64,000 nucleotides of DNA from Cadophora sp. MPI-SDFR-AT-0126 (GCA_020747065.1 JAGMVK010000012.1:434001-498000), one strand, 5' to 3'. Counted from the stretch's first letter, positions 12,401-25,029 are shown. Made by a program: numbers and translations. Notes: a model not told the origin generated them from the letters alone.

Positions 12401-14352
12401 ACTGTCGTGTTCGGCGCCGGCCGGGACGAAACGATGCCAGCTGCCGTATCGGGCCGCTGACTTCTACGGGATGCTTCATTGGTTGGAGAAAGCATTCAAA
12501 CTTTTGAGCTTGTCATGTTTGTGTTTTATAATGACGCAGGAGAGAGGCGTGAAGGAACAAACTTTTGCGCAGAGGAGAGAAGCAACTCAGCCCTCTTTGA
12601 TCGAAAGCTTGAACCTTGGGGAAGGCCATGCACGTTGGCCCGAAGGTTCTGAGCACAGCAGCTTGACGGGTTGGTGCCGTACAGCACATGAAGAGAACCT
12701 CTTTCGCTGCTGGCTGCATGGAGTGTGTACATTTCCAGGTAGAGGATACTTGTACAACGAGTTCCTTGAGAGCAGCTATTCCACGATGTTATTCTGTCTG
12801 GTCTGAATCGCTAGCGTGGGAACCCAGAGCTCTTATCTTGAGCGGGATATGCCAAGAAACGTCAACATGACCTTTCATGAAAGCCGGCATTGGAAGGAGC
12901 TGGGAAGTACCTCATGGCCATTTTTCATTTGTTCATTGAATTTAAGGCGGTGGAACTGCCTTATTCGGATCCCTGGGTTTCTCTTTCACAGGACGGGCTA
13001 CAGGGTAGGCGACGTGCTAGAGGCGATTTAGACGACACCGACGGCTTGAAACGAGAGAAATCAACCTCGCATCACCTCACCAAAGTTCACCCGTCCCTCC
13101 TCTTACTTGCCTTGCCTCCACAGCCTCGGATCGCACTGCTCAACTCGTCTAGTGGGAGGGAGAAATTATTGATTGATACTATCTTTCACTGCCTCATCTA
13201 GTTCATGGCCAAAGTCTAAATTTGAAGAATGGGAAGGATGATGCTGTGTGCAGATGCTCCTCCTGCAGTGATTATCGACCCTGGATGCATTCGCATGCAG
13301 CCAAATTCTACTTGGGAAGCTTATCGCCGTTACTGAAGCCAGTTGTGGCGGCTTTCGGCATCCTCATCTGGAGGTGTTCGGCCAGTGGCGGTTTCGCATA
13401 TCAACCAGACATTTGAAGTACCCACTTGTCACTTTGCGGTTGCTTGCTTTGGTGCTTCGATCCGATGGTTCTCGGGAGTACAGTCCAGCATCTTTCAGGT
13501 ACTTTTGCTCTACTCCGTGAATTGCATGGCTAAGTAGGACGAGGGGACAAGTCTACTGCAGTCCGTCGATCAAGTACACAAGAAAACCTTCACCCCACTG
13601 TGCGTCCACACATCTTGTAGGGCAGGGCTTCTACCTTCTTTCGACCTTTTTTGGAGAGATGCAAGGCTGTAGGAATCTGATGGGAGGGGAGCAATCGGAC
13701 CCTTGAGATGGGCTACTTTACGCCTCCATGCGGATGTCTTTGAATCATTACCTATCACTGCTCTGCCCGCCCCTTGTACTCACGGATGCCGAGTGGCTTG
13801 AAATGGCACATGCCATCCAGATGTCATACCTGCTAGTGCGGCGTGGCCATGCGGTGCCGTCTATCAGACTATCACCTCCCCTGTCAAATTACCTTCTCGT
13901 CCATCCCACCACATCGGTCCGGTCCACTTCTTCTTCCTTCTAGCCTCTCCCCGCGCATCTCACACATCTTGCTTCTTCCTGTGCTGAGGACCCTTTCTGC
14001 CTTCCAATGTTTTCTGCTGGCCTGTCTGTTTTCGTGTTGAATCCAGGCGCGGGATCGCAAGCGCAAACTTATCTGGTTTCACGGAAGATACAAACATACG
14101 GCTCGGAAAGCCCCGCTTGGTGCTTGGAGACAGAACTTGGAGATTAGGAGGAGGCGTTGATGGAGGCTCGGCAGCTGTAAATGATTAAGAGTCTCTTGGA
14201 CTGCTGTTGAGACCTTCAGGGATGATGGATATCTCCTTTATGAGACACGACTTGATCATATAACGACCTAGCGATCTTCATCACTTAGCAGCTCTCAACA
14301 CTTGTTCATTTCTTTTACCAATACATAATTCTTAGAGCCATCCTCGAGCACC
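9481..14352. other. gene-poor stretch of 4.9 kb
   Basis: No frame here has family motifs or consistent splice structure. The part at 9700-10400 is AT-rich; the remainder is mixed, with several TGCATGCA/TTATGCAT-type words near 12000-12390. It contains the promoter of the secreted-protein gene at the left and of the AzgA permease at the right. It may hold non-coding transcripts or worn remnants of mobile DNA, but I can name none. Confidence 0.5.
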
Positions 14353-16381
14353 ATGGGTTGGGTATGTACTGAGAAAGATTTGTATCTAACTATTGCTAAT
14401 GTATGGTTCTAGGTTGAGAAGACGAACATGGCTGTGGCCCGGAGTGCTATTGGAAGGCATTTCAAATTAGAGTTCTCCGGACATCCTCGTGAGAGGAAGG
14501 GCTCCCGATTCATGACCGAAATGAGAGCCGGTCTTGCCACATTCTTTGCAATGGCATATATCATCTCCGTGAACGCATCCATAGTCGCTGGCAAGTTCTT
14601 CATACCCTCCTGTCGACAGGAGTATTGACAGGAATATAGCAAGTGGCGGAACATGTGTATGTCAACCAAATGACCTCTTCCCCGACGACACTTTCTGTCA
14701 AAAGATGGACAACCCCTCCACAGCATCATATAACAACTGTAAACTGGAAATAAACCGAGACTTGGTTACAGCAACAGCGGCCATCTCATGCTTGACGAGT
14801 TTTTGCATGGGAGTCTTTGCAAACATGCCTATTGCCTTGGCCCCTGGGATGGGACTCAATGCATACTTCACATATCAAGTGGTTGGTCCCAATGGATCTG
14901 GTGTCATATCATACCGATTGGCTCTGACTGCCGTCTTCGTGGAGGGACTCATCTTCGTCGCATTGTCCATTCTCGGACTCCGACAATGGCTTGCTCGAAC
15001 GATCCCTCGAAGTCTCAAAATAGCCAGTGGCGCTGGAATCGGACTCTACCTCGCCCTCATTGGACTCACCTACGATGCTGGAATTGGTGCCATCACAGGC
15101 GGAGGAGGAACCAGCGAACCCATCGCACTTGCTGGATGTGTTCGCGAACTCATCGACCCTAATACAGGAGCTTGCGAGTCTCATAAGATGCGCAACCCAA
15201 CTCTATGGCTCGGTGTTTTTGGTGGAGGTATACTCACAGCATTCTTGATGATGTATCGAGTCAAAGGTGCCATCATCGCCGGAATTCTGTTCGTATCAAT
15301 CATCTCCTGGCCCCGAGACACAACCATAACCGCCTTCCCACGTACCGACAGCGGCAACTCATCCTTCGACTTCTTCAAGAAGATCGTAACATTTCATCCC
15401 ATCAAACACACTCTCGGCGTCCAAGACTGGGACATCACCGGCTCAAACGCAGGCCAATTCGCCATCGCGCTCGTCACTTTCTTGTACGTTGACATTCTCG
15501 ACTGCACAGGGACGCTCTACTCTATGGCACGCTTCTGTGGTGCTATGGATGAAGACACGCAAGACTTCGAAGGCAGCGCAGTCGCATACCTCGTCGACGC
15601 CATGGGCATCACCATCGGCTCACTGTTCGGCTGCCCCCCGGTAACAGCGTTCATCGAATCCGGAGCCGGCATATCAGAAGGTGGAACAACCGGTATAACC
15701 GCCTGCGTCACCGGTCTCTGTTTCTTCATCTCTCTATTTTTCGCCCCCATATTCGCCAGTATACCTCCCTGGGCTACAGGCTGCACGCTCATCCTCGTCG
15801 GAGCAATGATGGCTCGCGCCTGCACCGAAATCAACTGGCGATATATCGGAGACTCTATACCGGCCTTCCTCACCATGGCACTCATGCCCTTCACTTACTC
15901 TATTGCCTACGGCCTCATCGTAGGCATTGTCACTTACACTATTCTCAATACCGGCGCCTGGCTTATGGCCGTCCTCACCGGCGGACGAATTGTCCCGCAC
16001 GACCACGAACACAAGGATTACTGGACATACAAAGTACGCGGTGGGCTCCTACCCGGCTGGGTCAAGCGTGCTGCCAGGGGGAAGCGTGATTTCTGGCGGG
16101 ATTGGGATTTTGATGCTGAGGAGCTGGGAAGTAGGGATTCCTATGTATTAGCGAGGAAGGAGAGGGGGAGTGGGAGTGTTTTGACGACTGGTGGCGTGGG
16201 CGTTGGCATGGGCATGGCGGTTGGGCAGGGTGAGCGTGAGCAGCAGGGTGCAGTGTCCATGGATGGGATTATTACAGGCGATAGGAGGTGGGAGTTGGAT
16301 AGTGGCCAGGGGTATCCGATGGTTAGTATGACTTCGAAGGCTGATATTAGGGCACAGACGAGCTCGCCTTCAAGGAAATGA
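14353..16381 (+). CDS. azgA: AzgA-type purine (hypoxanthine-adenine-guanine) permease
   Basis: Three exons: 14353-14361 (only MGW), 14413-14590 and 14640-16381, giving 642 aa. The protein opens with MGWVEK and continues with GHPRERKGSRFMTEMRAGL and FFAMAYIISVNAS, the start of the AzgA/NCS2-like plasma-membrane H+/purine symporters. Later blocks PIALAPGMGLNAYFTY, GIGLYLALIGLTY, ILDCTGTLYSMA and GAGISEGGTTGI are also diagnostic. About 12 membrane segments are apparent. The second intron begins with GC (gcaagt), the known minor donor, and its use restores SIVAASGGTCVC at the family spacing. The C-terminal 100 residues are Gly-rich and poorly conserved. It imports adenine, guanine and hypoxanthine in characterised fungi. 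Confidence 0.93.
14591..14639 (+). other. GC-AG intron in the AzgA gene
   Basis: The donor reads ctg|gcaagt and the acceptor tatag|caagt. The 49 bp intron has phase 1. Nearby GT alternatives would either add residues or break the conserved spacing before GGTCVC. Confidence 0.7.
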
Positions 16382-17594
16382 GGATCAAGTCTACAACAAT
16401 CAAATGGAGGACAGGCGCAAAATGAAGGTGGGGTTGGCGTATGGCAAACAAGCCTCGATAAAGACTTGTGTTTGAAACAGGCGTTCGAATTGGCATCGGT
16501 ATAGAAAGAGTTGGATAATGAAAATGTATCAGTAGAAAGCGGGTTTCGGATCTGGACCGGAGTGCCTGCCATCTGGGCATGCAAACTTGCAAGCTATGGC
16601 TTCATTTTCTGGAGTCATGTCGAGCGAGAATGGGGAAATCGGTAGAGGGAAAACGGGCTACGGTAATGTCTGTACGAATTTCTCAGGTTTGAAAGAAAGG
16701 ATAGTTTTGTGTATAATTTTCTTTTGCTTTCTTTTTTGCTATGAATATGAAGTGAAGTGATGTTATGACTGTATATCTGGATTAAAAAGATAGCAAGTGA
16801 GTAAATGTACAAGTTGAGCTTCCGAAAATTGAGCATCCGGTCGTGTTGACATTTGCATAGACCGGATAGACGTAAGCGAGGTAGGCATTTCACAATTATC
16901 AGACTCCCTACTTTTGGTATGTGAAAGAGAAGAACAGTAGGTACGTTGTGATCAATCTTATTCTTTCCATTCAGTCCCAGTCAGGGTGTTCACTCCCACC
17001 ATCCATCGATTCAAATACCAGAGGTCAAAAAGCCCATATCCCGCTGTGCAGTACAAACCCATCCATCCGTCCATCAATCAATCAGTGGATCAGCCAATCC
17101 ATCCGCAATCCGATAGACCGAAAATCTGCAAAAAAAAAAAAAAAAAAAAAAAAGGCCACGCTACCGAAGAGACACATAAGAGACAACAAACAAAGGGCAA
17201 AGGGAAAAGGGAAAACGGAAAAAAAGAAAACCCAATCCAATCCCAGTAAGAGGAGAAGCAAGCAAGTAAAGAGAAGATATGTACCCAGACAACAACAAAG
17301 GGTAGTCCAACATCATTATCATCAACAACAAAATGTGCAAAGTGAAGCCGTGAGGCCGCCGTATCGTATCCAGCTCTATCGTATCCTATCATTCCAACTT
17401 GCTTCCTTCCGTCCTTAGTCAACTTCTGCGTCCAACTCATATCCACCCAATCCCAGCGCATACATCTAGGCGGGGGGGCTTGTTGACGATGTAGCGCCAC
17501 TGTCACATATTCGTAATATCATGATTTCATCATTCTTTCTTGTCCACTGCTCTCCACGTTGACATAAATGAAATTCGTTATCGTCATCCGCACT
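16382..17594. other. intergenic, convergent 3' flanks
   Basis: This is the space between the ends of the AzgA gene and the forkhead gene. It holds a 24-base A tract, CATC/AATC-rich low-complexity DNA at 17040-17110 and a purine-rich stretch after 17150. A frame of 165 codons at 16921-17418 is made of this low-complexity DNA and is not supported as a gene. Confidence 0.55.
17130..17153 (+). repeat. poly-A homopolymer tract (24 A)
   Basis: An uninterrupted A run lies between two convergent genes. It is likely length-variable. It could be the A-tail of an old retroposed sequence, but no target-site duplication or retroelement body is seen. Confidence 0.85.
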
Positions 17595-19871
17595 TTAAAA
17601 GCGAGACGTAAAGCTTCGAGGCAGCCCCGGTCTTGATCCAGCAGCCTTCGGTGACCTCTTGATACTGTGGCTAGCGGCGTTATTTGTGCCAGAGCCAATC
17701 TTCTGGAAACCTTGCATGATGTCCCATCCCTCATCGATGTCCTCCGCAAGGAACCCCGCGCCGTAAAAGTCCTCTTGAGGAAGGTCAAATACGCCGGCAT
17801 TGAAGTTTGGACTCGCGATCTTTGATGGAGAATCCAGGTCCAGAAGCTTGTTAGGTGACTGGCACAGACCGAAACCCTTGAGAGGAGAGCTGAATCCATT
17901 ACCAAGGGTAGGTGTGAACTTCAGCAGAGGAGTAGAGGTGATGCTCTTGTTGAGGTTGGTGCTAGACAGGTCTGCAAGGATATTGGCTGATCTTGATCTG
18001 TCTAAGCGAGGTCGCTTGGCCGACTTCTTCTCAGGTGAGGTTGCTCCATAATTTCCGAGCAGGTTCGCCGAAGCGTCTGTGAATATATCAAAGTCCATAC
18101 TGAAGTCCTGGAACATTGAGGTGGAAGACTCGTCCAGGTTGAAGGCAGGGCTCCATGGTGTGTTCTCGTCCAGAACGGTCATGCCACGAAGTGGAGAGCC
18201 GACCATTTCCCGTACTCTATCCCGATGAAGACGAAGATTCGTGTTGGGCGAGACGGATGGGGGAGGTCGAACAGGAGGCTTCAACTTCACAGCTGGGGTC
18301 AGAGGTGGAAGCATTTGCGAAGCCTCGTTCTGAGCGCTGACACGCATAGGCGACGATGACGCTGTAGCAAAGAGAGATCGGTTCTTCGTAGGACTGTCGT
18401 ATGATGAGCCACGGAGTCTAGCAATTTCCTCTTCAGCACGACCACGCTTGATCCTAGGTCTGTCGGCTTCCGAGGTGAGCAATCGGTGAGGGCGAAGAGC
18501 TGAAGATTCAAGCGACGAGAAGTATCCGCTATCATCCATTGACGCGTATTTACGTTTGTGTGATCGGGTTCTCGAGGATGAAGGAAAGCGTGGAACAGGT
18601 GGAGGTGTATCATGTCGCTTTTGTGTATGGCGTGCGATTGGGGGTGACGAATGCATAGCGGCGGCTGGAGGCGAAGAATGCATCAGAGGTGATGAAGGAA
18701 TCTCGGGCTCATCTCCGACTTCTGGTTCAGTGTTACAAGCATCCGAGCCTGGGATGGTAGCATCTGAAGACAGCTCGGGAATGGTAGAAAGTTGAGGCTC
18801 TGGGAGTGAGTATGATTGAGTCGGAGGGAGCTCAGGCGCTTGTACAGGAGGTGGTGGTGGAGGTTTGAATTGAGCAGTCTCTGGTAGGTTGACAGGCGAA
18901 AGATTTGTAGACAAGACGGGTACATTCTCATTCGGTCCAGGAGGCTTGCGAGCCATCTTATCCTTGATAAACTGATGTTCCATCCCTGGTTGAATAGCCC
19001 AATAGTTGCCCTTTCCTGGATCATCCTTTGGTCTCTCTTGCTTAATGAATGCCTTGTTCAGACTGAGATTATGTCGAATGCTGTTCTGCCACCCTGCATC
19101 TGTTGCACTGTAGAAGGTGTACGTATCCGAAATCCATTTATAGATCTGTGCTAAGGTAAGTCGTCGGTTTGGTGCTCTCAATATCGACATCCCGATCAGT
19201 TGAGCGTAGCTGTGAGGCGGCTTCAATCCATCATCGATCAAAGGAGGGAAGGAATCCGGGGCAGGCAGTTCCATAAATTCCATATTGTCCTCCTCCTGAA
19301 CTTCCAAAACGGGTAATTTGGTTCTCTTGAAAGGTCTAGACTCATGAATCGGTGCGGCATCCATCAATCGTTTAGGTGGCTTTTGTCCGTATAATCCTTC
19401 TAGAGAGAAGTTTGACGCATTCAGTCTATCATGAGAGGGTGCTATGGATACTGGGTATTGTGGGTAGTTGTTCTCCTGATCCATCGATGTGTTGTTGGAA
19501 TAATTCGAGAATAGAGGTTTCTGGGGCGTGTAGTTCGACGTTGAATTTTGCTTCTTCTCCATAGAATCCGTGCTGTATGAGGATCCGCCGGGTGGTGGCA
19601 TCGAAATCATGTTTAGTTTGTTGCTGAAAGGTGCCCTGGAAGGCGAACTCGAGGTTTGCTGAGCCGACTTCAAGGGTGATTGCTTGCTCGGTCCAGCTTG
19701 TGGTGGGTTGAAAATGATATTCTTCCTCGACGCGGCATTCTTTATCGGTCGAAGTGGTGAGGGCTTCTTGGTATGCAACTTCTGCTCTGATGGCATAGGG
19801 GCGCGGTCAAAAGATGAGGTTGGGTCTTGGTAAATCTGCAGCGGCTGCTGCGAATAACGCGTCGACGACAT
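17595..19871 (-). CDS. forkhead transcription factor, Sep1/HCM1-like
   Basis: An intronless 758-aa frame. The forkhead DNA-binding domain is at about residues 217-305: KPPHSYAQLIGMSILRAP, then the recognition helix WQNSIRHNLSLNKAF (261-275) and GKGNYWAIQPGMEHQFIK. It matches fission-yeast Sep1-type factors, which drive periodic genes of mitosis and cytokinesis, more closely than Fkh2-type ones, since no FHA domain is present. The rest is disordered and Ser/Pro-rich with many SP/TP sites, as expected of a CDK-controlled nuclear factor. A small C-terminal region (LPQEDFYGAGFL) may be a conserved tail motif. A long 5' region of more than 1 kb precedes it. Confidence 0.92.
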   Translation of the reverse strand: MSSTRYSQQPLQIYQDPTSSFDRAPMPSEQKLHTKKPSPLRPIKNAASRKNIIFNPPQAGPSKQSPLKSAQQTSSSPSRAPFSNKLNMISMPPPGGSSYSTDSMEKKQNSTSNYTPQKPLFSNYSNNTSMDQENNYPQYPVSIAPSHDRLNASNFSLEGLYGQKPPKRLMDAAPIHESRPFKRTKLPVLEVQEEDNMEFMELPAPDSFPPLIDDGLKPPHSYAQLIGMSILRAPNRRLTLAQIYKWISDTYTFYSATDAGWQNSIRHNLSLNKAFIKQERPKDDPGKGNYWAIQPGMEHQFIKDKMARKPPGPNENVPVLSTNLSPVNLPETAQFKPPPPPPVQAPELPPTQSYSLPEPQLSTIPELSSDATIPGSDACNTEPEVGDEPEIPSSPLMHSSPPAAAMHSSPPIARHTQKRHDTPPPVPRFPSSSRTRSHKRKYASMDDSGYFSSLESSALRPHRLLTSEADRPRIKRGRAEEEIARLRGSSYDSPTKNRSLFATASSSPMRVSAQNEASQMLPPLTPAVKLKPPVRPPPSVSPNTNLRLHRDRVREMVGSPLRGMTVLDENTPWSPAFNLDESSTSMFQDFSMDFDIFTDASANLLGNYGATSPEKKSAKRPRLDRSRSANILADLSSTNLNKSITSTPLLKFTPTLGNGFSSPLKGFGLCQSPNKLLDLDSPSKIASPNFNAGVFDLPQEDFYGAGFLAEDIDEGWDIMQGFQKIGSGTNNAASHSIKRSPKAAGSRPGLPRSFTSRF

Positions 19872-22185
19872 CGCAGGTCGACGACGCGGTGATGAGCTGT
19901 GGGATTTGGTGAGACCTCAGCGGACACACGCGTGAGAGTGTACTTCGTGGATATCGATGTCGTGGTGAGCTGCAGCATCTGGTGTTAGCCTGGGGAGAGA
20001 AATCGAAAAGCCTTCAATGAGGTTTGAGCATGAGGGAGCCTACTGTACTGAAGTGGGTGCTGAAGTGTGTGGCCAGGATCGTCGATCGGATTGTGGAGCG
20101 ATATTGCGGTGGATTCCGCGTCAGACAGGCGAAGCAAGGGGAAATAATGGAGTCAAGAGTCTCGAATATTCTGTCGTCCTAAAAGGGTCGATTGACGGGT
20201 CGAATATTGATATCTGAGGAGGCGATGGAAGGGAGGAGATCGGGATGTTGCGATGAGGTTGATGTTCCCAAGTGGGAAGCGGAAGAGAGCAAGGTGTGGT
20301 TGTGCAATGTGGTGGTGGTGGATGGTATGATGTGAGACGGCGTGGCACCAAGAAGAGGAGCAAGCAAGCGAGCAAGCAAACAGACTTTGGATCGGTTTGG
20401 GCGTACAGCTAGCGTACAGTAGTGAAAAATGCTGAACAGCGGGGAAAGATAGGTTGTTGGAAGAGAAGAGAAGAAGAGCTGGATGTGGTTGGCTTGAAAG
20501 ACCTGAGTGCCGAACAGCTTGGCGGAAAGCAAGGAAAACGTGCCTGAGAAGGGGGTGGATGCGATTGTGATGCCTGCCTGCCCTGGATGGAAGTGGATGT
20601 TGGTGCGCACCAGAGCGGGTCTCTGGAGTTCACAGACGACGTAAGGAGATATCCAGCCGCGATGCCATGTAGTCGGTATTCTTTTCTCTGCTCGCTCGCT
20701 CGCTCTTGGACCTCTATGGCCAGCAGACCAGACCGGTAGCAGTCCTGGACTGTATCAGATAGCAAGCGGCTCCTGGTCCGACGAGTAGTGCCAATTCAGC
20801 AAGCACTGGCTGAGGGTAAAAGCCGCCGGGAAAAGCAGACGTTTGAGAAGCTCGTGTATTGCAATGTGTGGAGGAGGGGAAGGACGCGGGTGCAAACAAC
20901 CTTCAACCTCAAACTATCTGCACGCACGATCTCGTCCTGCAGCAGCCCAAAGTCCAAGGCAAAGCTAGAGAAATGAAGCCAGTGATGATGGATGCCTCGA
21001 TGCGATGCTGCCTGGGATATGAGAGCTGTTGCTGGATTGATTGGCGCTGCTTGATCCCGATGGAGGTCGTGGAAAGGTCGTCGTCAGGTCTGGGCGCTAA
21101 AACACGTTCGACGCGCCGTTTGTTTATCTTTGGAAAACACGCGTCGGCCAATCAGAAGCGCTGAATACACAGCGGATGAGGAACCACAAAACTCATGTCC
21201 ATCCCCATGTGCTTCGAAGATCAAACGAAAGCACGAGCATTCGCTCTGAAGTCAAGGTAGAAGGAAGAATCACTTCAGATGTCGAGGTTCGAGCTGGCAT
21301 CTTCCTTCCAGCAAACTTTTCCATTTACGATTTTCTTGGTTTCTTCTTGTCATAGCGCCAGATTCCCATCTTCACAGCTTCTCAAAACACATACGAAGAA
21401 CCTGTTGATCTCCCAATACCATCACCATCCCTTCTATAAAACGCTCCATTAACATAACACTACCTTGCACTTCTTGTTTTTTAATCTATGAGTTCATGCA
21501 AACAGCAGCCTTGACTTCCCATAAGATCCAAAGTCCTCAGATCTGAACAGGACATCCGTGCCCTCCAGCCAATATAAAATTAGATTTTGTACAACGCATC
21601 GTGACTGAGGCCGCCTGCCCCATTATCCAGCCCGGCAGATTTGCAAGCCTGTCTCTTTGATAACCCTGTCCTTGTCTAAGCTCCTCGATTCCTTGCTTTG
21701 GATCACCATCCAGACTGGATGAGGTTAGGGCTAGATGCACACTAGGGAATGTGTCCGAAGATGACGGCATGAACTGAGACCTCGAAAGTTGAGAAAGCTC
21801 GGAATCGCCGGACGGGGCGTGGCTTTACTGAGCTGATGTCGGGTTTAGGTGGGGGGGATGGATGCATAACTTGTTCATGTTTATGTTTACTTTATGTAAG
21901 TTTAGCTCGCGAAGGCGGACGATTATGGATGGCAACCGAGATATCAATCTTTGATTCAGTCCGCGAGACGAACGAGTTTGCTCAGACGAAGTAGAAATGA
22001 TAGACATGTCTCATCTACGACTAAGCTTTCTCTGATATTTTACAGTACTAAAGGGGAAAACTTAACCCTGCTCCTCACAATACTCAAAGTCCATCCCTTG
22101 CTTCTATGCTCCCATGAACCTCAGAACGCCTGTTTAGCCAACCATACGCCATGCAATGCATCATATCTATAGAAGGAGCTGTGTC
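19872..22185. other. long intergenic region upstream of the forkhead gene
   Basis: About 2.3 kb runs between the forkhead start and the end of the Mid1 gene. The first kilobase (to about 20900) is rich in short GA/TC repeats, including GCAAGCGAGCAAGC near 20360 and a CTCG run near 20693-20706, and probably includes promoter and a long leader. No gene is recognised. Confidence 0.5.
20692..20706 (+). repeat. short (CTCG)n microsatellite
   Basis: GCTCGCTCGCTCGCTC-type tetranucleotide repeats of about four units lie in the forkhead upstream region. They are too short to suggest function. Confidence 0.6.
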
Positions 22186-24203
22186 TCATATGAAGATAAG
22201 TCCCAGCACTATACTCAAACCCACGAACATCGACGGTAGTACCTGACGACCAGGCGACTTGAAATATATCGTTCCTGGAGAATTACAAGTGATATTCGAG
22301 ATGCGCCCACTGTCATCGCCAGGGAACTGCGGATACACACCATAGCTCTCAGCGAAGCCAATGTCGCCGAGTTGCGGACAGTTGAAGCCCATTACAGCAG
22401 GGCAACTGCGCACCAGATTGAAGCACAACTCGTCACAGGGTAGGACCTCCTTGTACGGACCAGGTACGAGTTTCTCGTCGATGAGAGCGTTGCGCGAAAT
22501 GTTGATCGCAGCCGTCTGCTTTGCAATTTCTCGGTCTCGTGCAGGCAGGAAGGTGCCGTTTGGGAAAGGCTGTCCCATTGCTCTTCGCTGAAGCCAGCTG
22601 TCTTCCTTGGTGAAATCTGTACAGCGGGGAATGCTCACTGCACAGAGCCATGATTTATATGCCTCTCTGCAGTCGTCGCAATTTCTCGCAAGGGAGTATT
22701 GGGCAGAGGATGTGGTTTCGCACGGTATTTGGGCGAGGACTTTTTCAAAGTTGGCGAAACTCGCTTGGGTTGCGTTGTCGTAGAAAGCAGCTAGTGCACT
22801 CATGTTAGGGAAGACGTTGGGATTTGATGGTACAGAGTAGGCTGTCTGATCGCAGAAGGAGAGATCGTATATCACAGCACAGTTTCCATCTTTGCAATAT
22901 TAGCGTAGCAGTGAGAGACTCTGATATTTGACTTACCTTGAAGCATATCAAACTGTGTCTGTTTGAAGACTTGACCGCCACCACCAACCACAAAGTTGCC
23001 CGAACTTGTAGAATTTCCATCCATAGCTAGCATCACATTGTATGATTTACCAGCTCCCAACCCGTTAACGAAGAATTGCTGTCTCGGCAATGTCAAGTTT
23101 CCTATCGAGGTCATACCGGTCACAATCGTGCTGACGGTCTGCCCTGGCCTGTTCTCTTGAACCTGAGCTTTGGTTTTAAGACCACAATATGACCGCTCGA
23201 TGCCCTTTATCGATGTATCCGTTGCATCGCTTGCAAATATAACATATGGAGGAGCATGATCCATCCACTCAGCAAGCAAAGTTGTATTGGTAGCATCGGC
23301 AATGAAAGGATCAGTGAACAGTAGGGCAGAGTAGTCGTCACTGTCGACTAAGAAAAGATTCGGATCCGTACTGTTCCAGTATGTGTGGAATGGCGCATCG
23401 ATCGAGGCAGCGATTTGAGCACTGTAGACTCCGGAGGAGTATTCGGTTGCATTCGGGGCGTATATACCCATGTAAACGTCCCCAGTAGCGTTTACTTGAT
23501 GCAGAGCATAACCACCTTCCAGCGCGATAACCTCCTGGAGACTTGAATCCTGATCAGGTCCTGGATTTGTGTTGTTCGCAGACTGAGAAACATACAGCTG
23601 GAGCTGTGGTGGGGGACTTGTCGTGGTATTTGAGGTGGGTTGATCGCAAGTAGTTACAGTGATGTATAAAGTCCTATTGGTCTCCGTCTCCGAGATAGTC
23701 TGCCTGCGCTTCAACTCCGATCCATCACCATTTTCCCCTTCCTCGCTGTTCCGGAACATAGGGTCGTCTGATCGCACAAGCCGCCGTTTGTGAAGTGTTA
23801 ACTGAGATGGCAGACCAGGTGTCGCAGGGGACTTGTCACCCCAAAGTGAAGCATTTGTAAAAACATAATAGAAGCTCTGCCCCAGCTGAACATTCGTAGC
23901 TTCGATCCGGTTGTTCACCAAGCCCGTAGGCTGCGTTGTAGCCCTCCCAATGATAGATCTATCGATTCCGAAGAATTGCGACTGGTATTCCTCCTCTTTT
24001 AACTCCAGCTCGTGGAAGTCGTCTAGTAGCGGAAAGTCTACTAATTGCTCATGATTGTGATCTTCCGGCTGTATCGAATCTACGTCGGTGGCGTATGCGA
24101 AACTTGGCAATGAGAAGAAGAGGTAGAAGAATAGCAACATCATTGACGCAATGAGAGATGCTGCAAGTCGTGACTGAAGAGGACTGAGCTTGGGGAGGGG
24201 CAT
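22186..24203 (-). CDS. mid1: Mid1 stretch-activated calcium channel regulatory subunit
   Basis: Two exons, 24203-22937 and 22889-22186, with a 47 bp intron, give 656 aa. An N-terminal hydrophobic segment (residues 12-38) is a signal sequence or anchor. A large extracellular Asn-rich, N-glycosylated region follows. The cysteine-rich half is typical of Mid1: CDDCREAYKSWLCAVSIPRC, then PCDELCFNLVRSCPAVMGFNCP. A hydrophobic C-terminus (LPSMFVGLSIVLGLIFI) could be a GPI or membrane signal. Mid1 works with Cch1 in high-affinity calcium uptake at the plasma membrane and in stress and polarised growth. The intron joins LQ|DGNCAVIYDLSFC in frame, which supports the splice. No defects are seen. Confidence 0.93.
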
Positions 24204-25029
24204 TACGGTTCTAGAGCAGCGTACGCATTGATATCGGTACTCGTACAGGAGATTTTCGGATCCGAGGGGTGAGTTCGCTCAACGAAACTAGATTATGGTT
24301 CAGATAGCATTATTTCCGCGATTTGCCGGTGGTTCAATCGAATTCCTTGGGATGTCGTCGCTCTTAGGTTTTGGTGTTTGATATGTACGGATCCTCAAAC
24401 TCCATGTTTATTTTTAGGCTGATGGCCGCTAGTACAAACAAGGCTGTAAGCATGTGAAGCTCCAAACATCTGAATGAATTTGGTCCACGCCAGGTGTCTT
24501 AAAATCTATTTTACAATCGTAGTTTACATGTCAAACTTGGGAGCTTTACATGGCAAGATTTTTTGAGTATAACAAGTGATAATTAACGAAGCTAGCCTCA
24601 AGAGCTGTTGACAGGCCAGACAGACCAGATAGACCATGGCTATTGAAATGATTCTGAAATACCACAGAGATATAAAAACAAGAGGCTAAAGCCCTTGAAA
24701 CGTACTGACTGGATGACATAGTTGTATTTCGTCGAAACGTTCGTGATTGACTTTCGTACATCAATCAATCTATATAAGCCATTGCCAAACGTTCCCCTGC
24801 CCTTATGAGATTCGTTCCATAACCCATGAATTCCGTGATCCCTTCATTACTCCACTGACACCACCTGGTCATAAAAGCGCCCCGTCCCCTCATGATGATA
24901 TTCTCCCGCATCCCTATCTCCTATTTCCCGCCCTTTCCATATTCGTTTGTATCCCTAATGCCAGCCGATCGATAAATTTGCGTTGCGTGGCTTAGCAGTC
25001 CATAATGGGAGGCCATGTAGTTGAGCCGC
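24204..25029. other. intergenic
   Basis: The Mid1 promoter side and the Yop1 3' flank, about 0.8 kb. There are no recognised motifs beyond pyrimidine-rich stretches at 24840-24960. Confidence 0.5.

Noticed and set aside
16921..17418. 165-codon plus-strand frame
   Set aside because: Built from low-complexity CATC/poly-A DNA between two 3' ends; runs of Lys and Ser only.
20179..20765. Overlapping minus-strand frames of 118-143 codons upstream of the forkhead gene
   Set aside because: Ser/Pro/Leu-rich translations of GA-repeat DNA; no family, more likely leader and promoter.
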